Assembly (NCBI GenBank): GCA_964403185.1
Contig: CAYOFK010000054.1
Coordinates: forward strand, 1-16,706
Length of the DNA: 16,706 bases
Direction: 5' to 3'
Source of the DNA: CAYOFK01 sp964403185
GTDB taxonomy: Bacteria; Bacteroidota; Bacteroidia; Bacteroidales; VadinHA17
Shown: piece after piece, positions 7,718-15,395 of the stretch
Layout of the letters: each line of letters starts with the position of its first letter
Position numbering within the stretch: the stretch's first letter is position 1
Translations under genes and position numbers: made by a program
The notes under the pieces: generated by a model
Database searches by the model: none
What the model was told of the DNA's origin: nothing
Seen by the model: only the letters and a program-made list of their open reading frames with translations

Positions 7718-7833
7718 TTCATCTTCTTTCAAGTAAAATACACTTTTAATACAGCCCCCTATTATCTTCCGCCCCTACAGGGCCTGGGAGGGCATTCAAA
7801 CGTTTGGTGGACGACAAAGCTTATGCAGAAGGT

Positions 7834-7928
7834 TCTGTAGATCGACTTTCCAAGTCGATTAGCGACTCGGAGAGGTCGAAGCGAAGCGCAGACCCTGACC
7901 GTAGCGTCAGGGTTTCCAACCTTACAGA
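7834..7928. repeat. TCTGTA-bounded two-hairpin element, copy 1
   Basis: Bounded by TCTGTA (7834-7839) and its reverse complement TACAGA (7923-7928). Hairpin 1 (7841-7859) is ATCGACTT/AAGTCGAT with loop TCC. Hairpin 2 (7892-7913) is ACCCTGAC/GTCAGGGT with a 6-nt loop. Hairpin 1 is homologous to that at 15403-15421, with two compensated stem pairs, which supports a conserved structure. It ends 35 bp before the rfbB stop. It may be a small palindromic mobile element or an RNA end structure; the role is unknown. Confidence 0.6.
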
Positions 7929-7963
7929 GCTTGGGATTCGCAAAGGCAGGATATCCCTTCACC

Positions 7964-9028
7964 CTACCTCTTTACGTATTGCTCATGGTAGTAATTTTCA
8001 TAGCTGCCAGATACTATGTGATCAAGCCATTCCTGGTTGTTGAGGTACCAGTCCACTGTTTTTTCAAGTCCGTTCCTGAAATCATGCTCGGGTTTCCAGT
8101 GGAGGTTACGTGAGATCCTGGATGAGTCAATGGCATAGCGTAAATCATGACCTGCACGGTCCTTTACATAGCTGATGAGCTCGCTGGAAGTTCCTTCAGG
8201 ACGGCCCAGCTTCCGGTCCATGATCTCACATAACAGTTGAACCAGATCAATATTCTTCCATTCATTATTGCCCCCTATATTGTAGGTCTCACCTATGGTT
8301 CCTTTATGAAAAATTACATCCATGGCTGCTGCATGGTCCTCAACAAACAACCAATCGCGGATATTCAATCCTTTGCCGTAGACCGGAATGGATTTTTTTT
8401 GACGTATATTATTAATTACCAGTGGAATAAGTTTTTCGGGAAACTGATTCGGACCGTAATTATTGGAACAGTTTGATATTACAACCGGCAATTTGTAAGT
8501 ATGGTAAAACGCCCTGACAAGATGGTCTGATCCGGCCTTTGATGCAGAATAGGGACTGCGGGGATCGTAGGGTGTTTCTTCTGTAAAATAACCGGTGTCA
8601 CCCAGCGATCCATAGACCTCATCTGTTGAGATGTGGTAAAACAACTGAAATTGCTCCGGATTATTTTTACAGGCCTCTCTTGCGGTAATTAACAGGTTTG
8701 AGGTTCCGACAATATTGGCATATATAAAATCCATCGGGTTGGAAATGGACCGGTCAACATGTGATTCTGCAGCGAGGTGAATGATACCCGAGATGGGATA
8801 TTGACTAAAAACTTCCTTAATGCATTTTGCATCGGCAATATCGCCCTTAATAAAGACATAGTTATTGGCGTGCTCAATGTCGGCAAGATTCTCAAGGTTC
8901 CCGGCATAGGTTAATTTATCAAAGTTGAGAATTGTATAATCCGGGTATTTGTTTACAAACCTTCGTACCAGATGGGATCCAATAAATCCGGCGCCACCGG
9001 TAATCATTATGATTTTTTTTGCACTCAT
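7964..9028 (-). CDS. rfbB: dTDP-glucose 4,6-dehydratase
   Basis: Converts dTDP-glucose to dTDP-4-keto-6-deoxyglucose, the branch point for rhamnose and other deoxysugars of surface polysaccharides; a cytoplasmic, NAD-dependent extended SDR enzyme. Its 354 residues match the family. It has GGAGFIG at 11-17 (NAD binding), LTYAGNLENL at 39-48, STDEVYG at 134-140 with the catalytic Thr-Asp-Glu, and Tyr160-x3-Lys164 in SPYSASKAG. NNYGPNQFPEKLIP follows in the substrate domain. It is last in the minus-strand operon, 21 nt after the galE stop. The partners rfbA, rfbC and rfbD are not in the window, so the final sugar cannot be named. A UDP-sugar dehydratase is a less likely alternative. Confidence 0.96.
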   Translation of the reverse strand: MSAKKIIMITGGAGFIGSHLVRRFVNKYPDYTILNFDKLTYAGNLENLADIEHANNYVFIKGDIADAKCIKEVFSQYPISGIIHLAAESHVDRSISNPMDFIYANIVGTSNLLITAREACKNNPEQFQLFYHISTDEVYGSLGDTGYFTEETPYDPRSPYSASKAGSDHLVRAFYHTYKLPVVISNCSNNYGPNQFPEKLIPLVINNIRQKKSIPVYGKGLNIRDWLFVEDHAAAMDVIFHKGTIGETYNIGGNNEWKNIDLVQLLCEIMDRKLGRPEGTSSELISYVKDRAGHDLRYAIDSSRISRNLHWKPEHDFRNGLEKTVDWYLNNQEWLDHIVSGSYENYYHEQYVKR

Positions 9029-9049
9029 TTCGTAAAATGTCTTTAAATG

Positions 9050-10081
9050 TTAACGATGTCTGTTGCGATAGTACTGTTCCCAGTCCCACGCTGTTTTCAT
9101 AGCTTCATCCAGGGTGCTCTGTGTTTTCCAGCCAAGCTTTTTGTTAGCCAGTGTGCTATCGGCCCATATCTGTTCAATATCTCCTTCCCGGCGGTCCTCA
9201 ACCTTAATTTTTAACTTTTGACCGCTCACCTTTTCAAAGGATTTAACTATTTCCAATACCGACACTCCTGAACCAGTTCCCAGGTTAAATACTTCATAAC
9301 CGGAAGCTGTTTGCTTCTGAAGAAACCTTTCAACAGCCAATACATGGGCCAGAGCCAGGTCCACCACATGGAGGTAATCACGAATGGCACTTCCGTCCGG
9401 GGTGTTGTAATCGGTCCCGAACACTTTTAAATGTGGATGTATCCCTATTCCTGTTTGCGTTATATAGGGAACCAGATTGTCAGGAGTTCCCAGAGGTAAC
9501 TCGCCGATCCTGGCAGAGGGGTGGGCTCCAATGGGATTGAAATACCGGAGAGATATGGCTTTAAGTCCTGGTGATGCGACTGTAGTATCCCTGATGATCT
9601 CTTCAGCTATCTGTTTGGTATTTCCATACGGGGAGGCCGCAGGAAGTATGGGTGAAGATTCAGTTACCGGAAGTTTTTCGGACTGACCGTAAACAGTACA
9701 TGACGAAGAAAACACCATTGACGGGATCCTGAATTTTAACATAGCATCCAGAAGATTCAGTAAGGAAACCAGGTTATTGTAGTAGTACTTTACCGGAGAT
9801 TTTACCGATTCAAAAACAGATTTAAATGCAGCAAAATGAATCACCGAATCAAAATCATTATGTTTTTCCAGGATGGTATAGAGAGTGGTTTTATCGCAAA
9901 GATCCATTTTTATGAATTCCGGCCGGATTCCTGTAATGGTCTCAATGCCATTAAGTACATCAATGTTCGAATTGGATAGATTATCCAGGACAACCACATT
10001 AAATCCTTTTTGTATGAGTTCCACAGTTGTGTGGGAGCCAACATACCCTGTGCCTCCTGTAACCAGTATCTTTCCGGTCAT
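9050..10081 (-). CDS. galE: UDP-glucose 4-epimerase (possibly also UDP-GlcNAc)
   Basis: Interconverts UDP-glucose and UDP-galactose, and possibly the N-acetylated pair, using tightly bound NAD. The protein is a full-length 343-residue extended SDR with GGTGYVG at 9-15, HFAAFKSV at 82-89, SSSCTVYG at 125-132, and the catalytic Tyr152-x3-Lys156 in SPYGNTK. The C-terminal RREGDIEQIWAD carries Ile305 at the position that, by my alignment, corresponds to E. coli Tyr299 and human Cys307, the residue governing acceptance of N-acetylated substrates. A non-Tyr residue may permit UDP-GlcNAc/GalNAc, which would suit the amino-sugar genes upstream. It sits 30 nt after the nucleotide-sugar dehydrogenase stop in the same operon. 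Confidence 0.95.
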   Translation of the reverse strand: MTGKILVTGGTGYVGSHTTVELIQKGFNVVVLDNLSNSNIDVLNGIETITGIRPEFIKMDLCDKTTLYTILEKHNDFDSVIHFAAFKSVFESVKSPVKYYYNNLVSLLNLLDAMLKFRIPSMVFSSSCTVYGQSEKLPVTESSPILPAASPYGNTKQIAEEIIRDTTVASPGLKAISLRYFNPIGAHPSARIGELPLGTPDNLVPYITQTGIGIHPHLKVFGTDYNTPDGSAIRDYLHVVDLALAHVLAVERFLQKQTASGYEVFNLGTGSGVSVLEIVKSFEKVSGQKLKIKVEDRREGDIEQIWADSTLANKKLGWKTQSTLDEAMKTAWDWEQYYRNRHR

Positions 10082-10111
10082 ATTTTAATATCCTTTAATT
10101 CAGGACTGGAT

Positions 10112-11404
10112 TTACAAACTCCAGTAATCCAGAGTTTTAATCTTGTTGCGATACGATCCTTTAATATCCACTATTACGCCATGTTTATTCATCAGGGATG
10201 AGAAGTATGTTTCATCAAGATCCAGGTAATCTTTGTGACTGACAGCTATGATAATGGCATCATAGTTTTTATCATTTTCACTCTTTAATTCGAATCCATA
10301 TTCTTCATAAACTTCCTTTGGATCTGCATAGGGATCTGTCACATCCACATTGACCCCGAAGGAATGCAGTTCGTTTACAATATCAACGACCTTGGAATTG
10401 CGAATGTCACTCACATTTTCCTTAAAAGTTGCTCCCATGATGAGGATGTTGGCCTCACGGATGTTTACATTATTTGAAATGATTTTCTTAACCGTTTGTT
10501 TAGCCACATATCCTCCCATAGAGTCATTTACAAACCGTCCTGAATTAATGATCTGGGCATGGTATCCAAGTTCCCGGGCTTTATAGGTGAGGTAGTAGGG
10601 GTCGACCCCGATGCAATGGCCTCCCACAAGGCCCGGATAAAAATTCAGGAAATTCCATTTTGTACCTGCAGCTTCCAGGACCTCATAGGTATTGATGTCC
10701 ATCCTGCTGAAGATGATGGACAGTTCGTTCATAAAACCGATATTGATATCTCTCTGGGTGTTTTCGATAATTTTTGCCGCTTCTGCAACTTTTATGGAAC
10801 TTGCCTGGTGAACTCCTGCTTCGATGATCAATTCATAAACCTTTGAAATATTCTCAAGCGATTCAGTATCGCAACCTGAAACCACTTTAACAATTTTTAT
10901 CAGGGTATGTTCCTGGTCTCCGGGATTGATGCGCTCAGGTGAAAAACCCACTTTAAAGTCGGCCTGGCAGGACAAACCGGAAGTTTGTTCAAGCAATGGT
11001 ATGCATTCTTCCTCTGTACAACCGGGATATACTGTGGATTCAAATACAACATAATCTCCTTTGCTGAGCTGTTCCCCCACCATTTTTGTAGCTGACAGTA
11101 AAGGCTGAAGGTTGGGGAGGTTGTGCTCATCAATAGGGGTGGGTACGGCTACAATATGAAAACCGGCTTTTTTCAGATCTTCAGGGTTGGAGGTAAAATG
11201 GATATCGGCATTTTCAAAGGCACTGTCTGGCAATTCCTTACTGGGATCTGTTCCATTCTTCATGAGGCCCACCTTATCAGAGTCAATATCAAAACCGATA
11301 ACCGGGAGGGATTTAGCAAATTCAAGTGCTATAGGCAAACCCACATATCCCAGTCCAATGACTGAAATACGGGTTTTCTTATTAATGATTCTTTCGTACA
11401 TCAT
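10112..11404 (-). CDS. tviB: UDP-N-acetylhexosamine 6-dehydrogenase, TviB/WbpO type
   Basis: Oxidises the C6 hydroxyl of a UDP-N-acetylhexosamine to the uronic acid with two NAD+. The 430 residues run collinear with TviB (Vi antigen) and WbpO as I know them. GLGYVG at 17-22 binds NAD; VPTPI follows at 87-91; FESTVYPGCTEEEC at 121-134 is shared with TviB. Lys211 lies in AAKIIENTQRD, and the catalytic Cys264 is in GLVGGHCIGVDPYYLT. FKENVSDIRNSKV marks the C-terminal domain. Pathways with WbpB/D/E in Pseudomonas use WbpA, a different subgroup, so this locus pairs a TviB-type enzyme with them. UDP-GlcNAc is the likely substrate, with UDP-GalNAc possible. Starts at 11404 and 11401 are both possible. 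It lies 25 nt after wbpB. Confidence 0.93.
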   Translation of the reverse strand: MMYERIINKKTRISVIGLGYVGLPIALEFAKSLPVIGFDIDSDKVGLMKNGTDPSKELPDSAFENADIHFTSNPEDLKKAGFHIVAVPTPIDEHNLPNLQPLLSATKMVGEQLSKGDYVVFESTVYPGCTEEECIPLLEQTSGLSCQADFKVGFSPERINPGDQEHTLIKIVKVVSGCDTESLENISKVYELIIEAGVHQASSIKVAEAAKIIENTQRDINIGFMNELSIIFSRMDINTYEVLEAAGTKWNFLNFYPGLVGGHCIGVDPYYLTYKARELGYHAQIINSGRFVNDSMGGYVAKQTVKKIISNNVNIREANILIMGATFKENVSDIRNSKVVDIVNELHSFGVNVDVTDPYADPKEVYEEYGFELKSENDKNYDAIIIAVSHKDYLDLDETYFSSLMNKHGVIVDIKGSYRNKIKTLDYWSL

Positions 11405-11429
11405 AGGTTTCTGGTAAACAATTCGGCAT

Positions 11430-12380
11430 TTATTTTTTTAAAAGCGGGTGATAATTGTTTTTCAATCCAACAGGATGTGCATTTCGGATCTGGTAAACAA
11501 CTTCAATGGAGTTCCGGATTTCATCAATTTCATAACCCTCACCGGCAAGAATTTTTTCATAACTTTTAGTATGCAGATCTGTAAATCCGTTACTAAAATC
11601 AAACTCTTCATTATCGAGCTTTAAGGATCGGTAGGTGCGCATTCCGTTATCCTTCATTTTATCAGGTATGTCGTTATAATCCACACTCAGGAACCAGCGC
11701 ACATTGGCCTTTTCCAATTCAAGAAATCCGGCCGCTTTTTTGTCCTCGGAGAGATGGACGGTATTGCTTTTTATTCCGCCAAATATCCAGGTTAACATAT
11801 CAAAAAAATGAACTCCGATATTGGTGGCTACGCCACCGGATTTTTGAACATCACCTTTCCATGAGAAGGAATACCACTTGCCCCTGCTGGTAATATAGGT
11901 CAGATCAATATCGTAAATTTTATCGTCGGATGATTTCTCAATTTTCTGTTTCAGGGCCAGGACGGCAGGATGCAGTCTTAACTGCAATATGTTGTAAACC
12001 TTTTTTCCGGTTTCGTCCTGGAAATCCGTCAAGGCATCCACATTCCATGGATTCAGTACCATTGGTTTTTCACATATCGCATCTGCCTTGTGTCTCAGTG
12101 CAAAACGAATGTGGGAGTCGTGAAGGTAGTTCGGTGAACAGATACTGATAAAATCAATACTGGTACCCGATCGTTTCAGTTTATCGAGATGCCTGTCGAA
12201 ACGTTCGAACTCGGTAAAAAAGTCAGCTTCAGGAAAATACTGGTCAATAACTCCCACACAATCGAAAAGATCGAGTGAGGCAATTAACATATTGCCTGTT
12301 TCTTTGATGGCTTTAAGATGTCTGACCGCGATATATCCAGCGACACCGATCAGTGAAAAATTCTTCAATTCAGATTCCAT
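11430..12380 (-). CDS. wbpB: UDP-N-acetyl-2-amino-2-deoxyglucuronate 3-dehydrogenase (WbpB-like)
   Basis: A Gfo/Idh/MocA-family oxidoreductase predicted to oxidise C3 of UDP-GlcNAcA, giving the 3-keto sugar that WbpE aminates. In characterised WbpB/WbpE pairs the bound NADH is recycled with 2-oxoglutarate. The length of 316 residues equals that I recall for Pseudomonas WbpB. Features: the Rossmann motif GVAGYIA at 12-18, SICSPNYLH at 79-87, CEKP at 103-106 with the family catalytic Lys105, TYITSRGKWY at 161-170, and GVATNIGVHFFDML at 183-196 with His191. FSNGFTDLHTKSYEKILAG near the C-terminus also matches WbpB. It lies 72 nt downstream of wbpD, and a TAAATTTG box in that space could add an internal promoter. 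Confidence 0.95.
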   Translation of the reverse strand: MESELKNFSLIGVAGYIAVRHLKAIKETGNMLIASLDLFDCVGVIDQYFPEADFFTEFERFDRHLDKLKRSGTSIDFISICSPNYLHDSHIRFALRHKADAICEKPMVLNPWNVDALTDFQDETGKKVYNILQLRLHPAVLALKQKIEKSSDDKIYDIDLTYITSRGKWYSFSWKGDVQKSGGVATNIGVHFFDMLTWIFGGIKSNTVHLSEDKKAAGFLELEKANVRWFLSVDYNDIPDKMKDNGMRTYRSLKLDNEEFDFSNGFTDLHTKSYEKILAGEGYEIDEIRNSIEVVYQIRNAHPVGLKNNYHPLLKK

Positions 12381-12405
12381 TCTATTCAGCTCAGAAATTG
12401 GCTTA

Positions 12406-12413
12406 CAAATTTA
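12406..12413 (-). promoter_or_regulatory. -7 promoter-like box upstream of wbpB
   Basis: The minus strand reads TAAATTTG, a perfect TAnnTTTG, ending 25 nt before the wbpB ATG in the longest gap of the operon (72 nt). No TTG lies at the proper -33 distance, so an internal promoter is only possible, and the match may be chance in AT-rich sequence. Confidence 0.25.
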
Positions 12414-12452
12414 GTTAAAAGAACTTCTAATAAGTGGTTGATATGATATTTT

Positions 12453-13034
12453 CTATTCAGGGATTTTTTTAACAGTATTTTTTTCAAGTTTGTATTTTGC
12501 ATTACTTTCAGGGCAGGAAGCAAATCCACCGGCAGTGAAATTGAGCCGGTGTCCGTATTCACTCATCCATCCCACCGCCCTGCCAGGATTCCCTACAATG
12601 AGTGCATAATCAGCAACATCTTTCGTGACTACAGCACCCGCTCCGATAAATGAATATGACCCGAGTGTAATACCACAAATAATAGTGGCGTTAGCGCCGA
12701 TGGAAGCTCCTTTTTTTACCAGTGTTTTTACATACTGGCCTCTTCTGATAATGGCACTGCGCGGGTTCACAATATTTGTAAAAACCATAGAGGGCCCCAG
12801 GAAAACATCATCTTCACATACTACGCCGGTATAAATGGAAACATTATTCTGCACCTTCACGTTGTCGCCAAGTACAACATCGGGAGACACGACCACATTT
12901 TGACCCAGGTTGCAATTTTTTCCAATGACACAGCCTGTCATGACATGAGTGAAGTGCCAGATCCTGGTATTGGAACCGATCTGGCATCCTTCGTCAATAA
13001 CTGCGGTTTCATGCGCAAAGTAATCTGTTTTCAT
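12453..13034 (-). CDS. wbpD: UDP-2-acetamido-3-amino-2,3-dideoxyglucuronate N-acetyltransferase (WbpD-like)
   Basis: Predicted to transfer acetyl from acetyl-CoA to the C3 amine made by WbpE, yielding UDP-GlcNAc(3NAc)A. It is a left-handed beta-helix hexapeptide acyltransferase of 193 residues. Repeats are visible throughout (CQIGSNTRIWHFTHVM, CVIGKNCNLGQNVVVS, VVLGDNVKVQNNVSIYTG). PSMVFTNIVNPRS at 81-93 and LVKKGASIGANATI at 105-118 are hallmarks of this subfamily, and VGNPGRAVGWMSEYG ends the helix. I chose the ATG at 13034 rather than the one at 13058. It starts 1 nt past the aminotransferase stop and gives an N-terminus aligning with WbpD, whereas the upstream start adds eight residues unlike the family. 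The C-terminal tail (PESNAKYKLEKN) is typical. Confidence 0.94.
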   Translation of the reverse strand: MKTDYFAHETAVIDEGCQIGSNTRIWHFTHVMTGCVIGKNCNLGQNVVVSPDVVLGDNVKVQNNVSIYTGVVCEDDVFLGPSMVFTNIVNPRSAIIRRGQYVKTLVKKGASIGANATIICGITLGSYSFIGAGAVVTKDVADYALIVGNPGRAVGWMSEYGHRLNFTAGGFASCPESNAKYKLEKNTVKKIPE

Positions 13035-13035
13035 A

Positions 13036-14018
13036 TTACAGGTTTTTGACAATCTCAATAACAGTGCCGGTGATGTGATCTATTTGTTCATCGCTTAGTT
13101 CCGTATGCATGGGCAGGCTAAACACAGTCTTGCTTAGTTGCTCAGTGACCGGGAACTGTTCGTCCTTACATTTTAAATACCGGAAGGCTTCCTGCCGGTG
13201 GAGTGGCACCGGATAATAGATGGCAGCCGGAATGGACTTTGCCTTAAGCTCCTCAAGCAGAACATGCCGGTTGATGCCTTTTGTTTTGAGTGTATATTGA
13301 TGGAAAATATGTGTTGACCATGGAACCCTTTCAGGTACAATGAGCCTTTCCATGTTTGAAAACGCCGCATCATATTTTGAAGCGGCCTCCTGCCTCAGGC
13401 TGTTAAAGGTGTCAAGGTGGCTTAATTTGATCTTTAGTACCGCTGCCTGTACGCTGTCCAGCCGGGAGTTCACACCAATATCATCATGATAATATTGCCG
13501 GCGCATGCCATGATTGGCAATGGAACGTATATGACCGGCCAGTGAATCATTATCAGTGAAAAGGGCGCCTCCGTCCCCATAGGCGCCAAGATTTTTTGAA
13601 GGGAAGAATGAAGTGCAGCCAATATCTCCAAGAGTGCCGGATTTCTGCCTCCTTCCATCCTGAAAAATATAATCTGAACCAGTGGCCTGTGCAGCATCTT
13701 CGATGACANNNNNNNNNNNNNNNNNNNNNNNNNNNNNNNNNNNNNNNNNNNNNNNNNNNNNNNNNNNNNNNNNNNNNNNNNNNNNNNNNNNNNNNNNNNN
13801 NNNNNNNNGGCAAGCTGAAGGGCATCGGTACCATTGGCACACGGAATGACATGTTTGATATCCAGATAGTGTTCCAGTTCCCTGGAAAATTCCTGCACAG
13901 CCGGACCATTTATGAAAGCTGTGGAATTCAATACTTCCAGAACAGCATCATCCACTTCTTTTTTAATCCTTAAATACTGCCCCTTCAGATCAACCATCCT
14001 TAATGGATCCATAACCAT
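13036..14018 (-). CDS. wbpE: UDP-3-keto-GlcNAcA aminotransferase (WbpE-like, DegT/DnrJ/EryC1 family), internal part missing in a scaffold gap
   Basis: A PLP enzyme of the DegT/DnrJ/EryC1 group, predicted to aminate the 3-keto sugar made by WbpB using glutamate. The N-terminal part (70 codons, 14018-13809) has MVDLKGQYLRIK and CANGTDALQLA. The C-terminal part (13707-13036) has VIEDAAQATGS, with the Asp that pairs with the PLP nitrogen; TSFFPSKNLGAYGDGG, with the Schiff-base Lys; GVNSRLDSVQAAVL; and IYYPVPLHRQEAF. Compared with WbpE as I remember it, about 85-90 residues (roughly 260 nt) are missing, more than the 100 N shown, so the two halves lie in different frames here. The gene is probably intact. 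Starts at 14018, 14012 or 13997 are all possible. It is first in the operon and adjoins wbpD by 1 nt. Confidence 0.92.
13709..13808. other. scaffold gap (100 N) inside the aminotransferase gene, true sequence missing
   Basis: Exactly 100 N, and unlike the first gap its flanks share no duplication. Family collinearity suggests that around 260 nt belong here. Codon phase requires a true length of 3n+2, so the 100 N are a placeholder. Confidence 0.9.
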
Positions 14019-14127
14019 GAGTAATTAATATTTTTACGAAAATAAAGAATTAACCCGGATTATTCGTAAATCCAAAACCGGCCTTTGAAATTTTTCGTGA
14101 AAAACTATTTTTTGACCTTTGTTTTTC

Positions 14128-14135
14128 TAATTTTG
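14128..14135 (+). promoter_or_regulatory. -7 promoter-like box upstream of the HU-SPOR gene
   Basis: TAATTTTG is a perfect TAnnTTTG, ending 20 nt before the ATG at 14156. TTTG at 14111-14114 is only 13 nt upstream, shorter than the usual spacing, so the -33 element is doubtful. The same 137-bp region must also hold the promoter of the divergent wbp operon, for which I see no clear box. Confidence 0.4.
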
Positions 14136-14155
14136 TAAGACCTTTATCCCAGGCC

Positions 14156-15160
14156 ATGGACATAAACAGGAACATCAAAGATTTATTGTACCGCTATGAT
14201 TGTGTGATCCTGCCGGGATTTGGCGGTTTTTTGGCCAATTATACCCCTGCGGCCATTGATTATGACAGGAACATATTCGGTCCTCCATCAAAAAAGATCA
14301 GCTTTAACAGTCAGCTGATTCATAATGACGGTCTTTTGATCAGCTCAGTTTCAACATCCAGCGGATTAGGCTATAAGGATGCCAGAAAAATAGTGGAAAC
14401 ATTTATACAGGATGCCAGGGACCAATTAAATAAAGGAAAAAGACTTGAGTTTGATGGCCTGGGAACCTTTTTTAACGGAAACGATAAAACACTCCGGTTC
14501 GAGCCTGATGAATCTGTGAATTACCTCAGTCATTCTTTTGGATTCAGCACCTTCGAATTTGATCAACTTGAAGAATTTGATGTTCGTAAAAAAATCCGGT
14601 CCCGGTTTAAAGGAATCACACCAACGGACCGTAACAGGCGGAATAAAGTGATACGGCGCGCCGTAATTGCTATACCTGTTCTGATTGCACTGACACTGGT
14701 GCCTCTGAAAACCAATCTTTTTAAATCATTATCCAATACTACATCACTGGGCCCGGTAAAGAATTCTGAACCCGGTGAAGAGGTAATTGAAAATAAAATG
14801 GGGGAGATTCAGGATCACGCTGCAGATGAAAACGCAGTGTATGTTGTGCCGGAAGAAGCGTCACTTCCTGAACCGAAAGGTGGGGAGAGTGAGGATGATG
14901 CCATTAGCCTTAAAAAGCCCCTTGTTTCACCGTCCGGCAGTTATTATGTGATTGCCGGAAGCTTTAAGAATCAGGATAATGCCTTCAGATTGCAGTCCAA
15001 CCTCCGGGGACAGGGATATTCCGGGGAAATTTTTAATACCGACACAGGATTCTTCAGAGTTGCATTGAATGGCTATGAGACCTATTCAGAAGCAAAGAGC
15101 GCTCTCAGAACCTATGAAATCCAAAATCCCGTGGAAAAATATTGGATATTGAAAAAATAG
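14156..15160 (+). CDS. transmembrane protein with N-terminal HU-like DNA-binding domain and C-terminal SPOR domain
   Basis: A 334-residue three-part protein. Residues 1-125 resemble the CCDC81-like prokaryotic HU domain of Bacteroidota: LLYRYDCVILPGFGGFLANY at 10-29, SQLIHNDGLL at 52-61 and GKRLEFDGLGTF at 94-105. A basic stretch RNRRNKVIRR (159-168) precedes one membrane helix at about 169-184, which places the HU part in the cytoplasm. An acidic, probably disordered linker follows (about 200-257). A SPOR domain at about 262-334 (SYYVIAGSF, FFRVALNGYETYSEA) should bind denuded septal peptidoglycan in the periplasm. The layout suggests a link between nucleoid or DNA and the division site, but this is inference. 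It is divergent from the wbp operon and seems to be a single-gene unit. The family call is solid; the DNA-binding activity is untested. Confidence 0.88.
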   Translation: MDINRNIKDLLYRYDCVILPGFGGFLANYTPAAIDYDRNIFGPPSKKISFNSQLIHNDGLLISSVSTSSGLGYKDARKIVETFIQDARDQLNKGKRLEFDGLGTFFNGNDKTLRFEPDESVNYLSHSFGFSTFEFDQLEEFDVRKKIRSRFKGITPTDRNRRNKVIRRAVIAIPVLIALTLVPLKTNLFKSLSNTTSLGPVKNSEPGEEVIENKMGEIQDHAADENAVYVVPEEASLPEPKGGESEDDAISLKKPLVSPSGSYYVIAGSFKNQDNAFRLQSNLRGQGYSGEIFNTDTGFFRVALNGYETYSEAKSALRTYEIQNPVEKYWILKK

Positions 15161-15395
15161 TCTTCAAAAGCTTAGGCAAACCCCAATATATCTTCGGGTA
15201 AGAATTACATCCAGATGATGTTTAATGGTCATTAACAGACCTGGCGGGTGGTTTATATTAAATAATTAATCCGGTACTTGTCCGGCCATGGTCCTTCGGA
15301 TGAGGGAAGACGGGTTCTTACTGCCGTTATGATTTGGGTGCCCGATTGCCAAATTGTTACATTACATAAATTGCAAATCAAACTTTGGTGTGAAT

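Larger units (their letters stand above)
7171..7963. other. gene-free stretch between the convergent DUF4954 and rfbB genes, rich in repeats and hairpins
   Basis: The 793 bp between two convergent stops contain no convincing gene. In order it holds GTGCTTT units, an AT-rich imperfect inverted repeat (7280-7424), a triplet-loop hairpin (7479-7491), a cluster of GC-rich palindromes (7572-7717) and a TCTGTA-bounded two-hairpin element (7834-7928). Short open frames here follow the repeat composition (Phe/Lys/Gln-rich) and have no start signals. No classical terminator (GC stem plus T-tract) is clear. The nearest is GGGCTTCAGCCC at 7706-7717, followed by T/C-rich sequence. Confidence 0.75.

Noticed and set aside
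7706..7730. Rho-independent terminator for DUF4954
   Set aside because: The stem is only 5 bp and the tail is mixed T/C rather than a T-run; it fits better with the surrounding palindrome cluster.
13035..13058. Upstream ATG at 13058 for wbpD
   Set aside because: It would overlap the aminotransferase end and add eight residues not matching the family; the ATG at 13034 gives the expected N-terminus.
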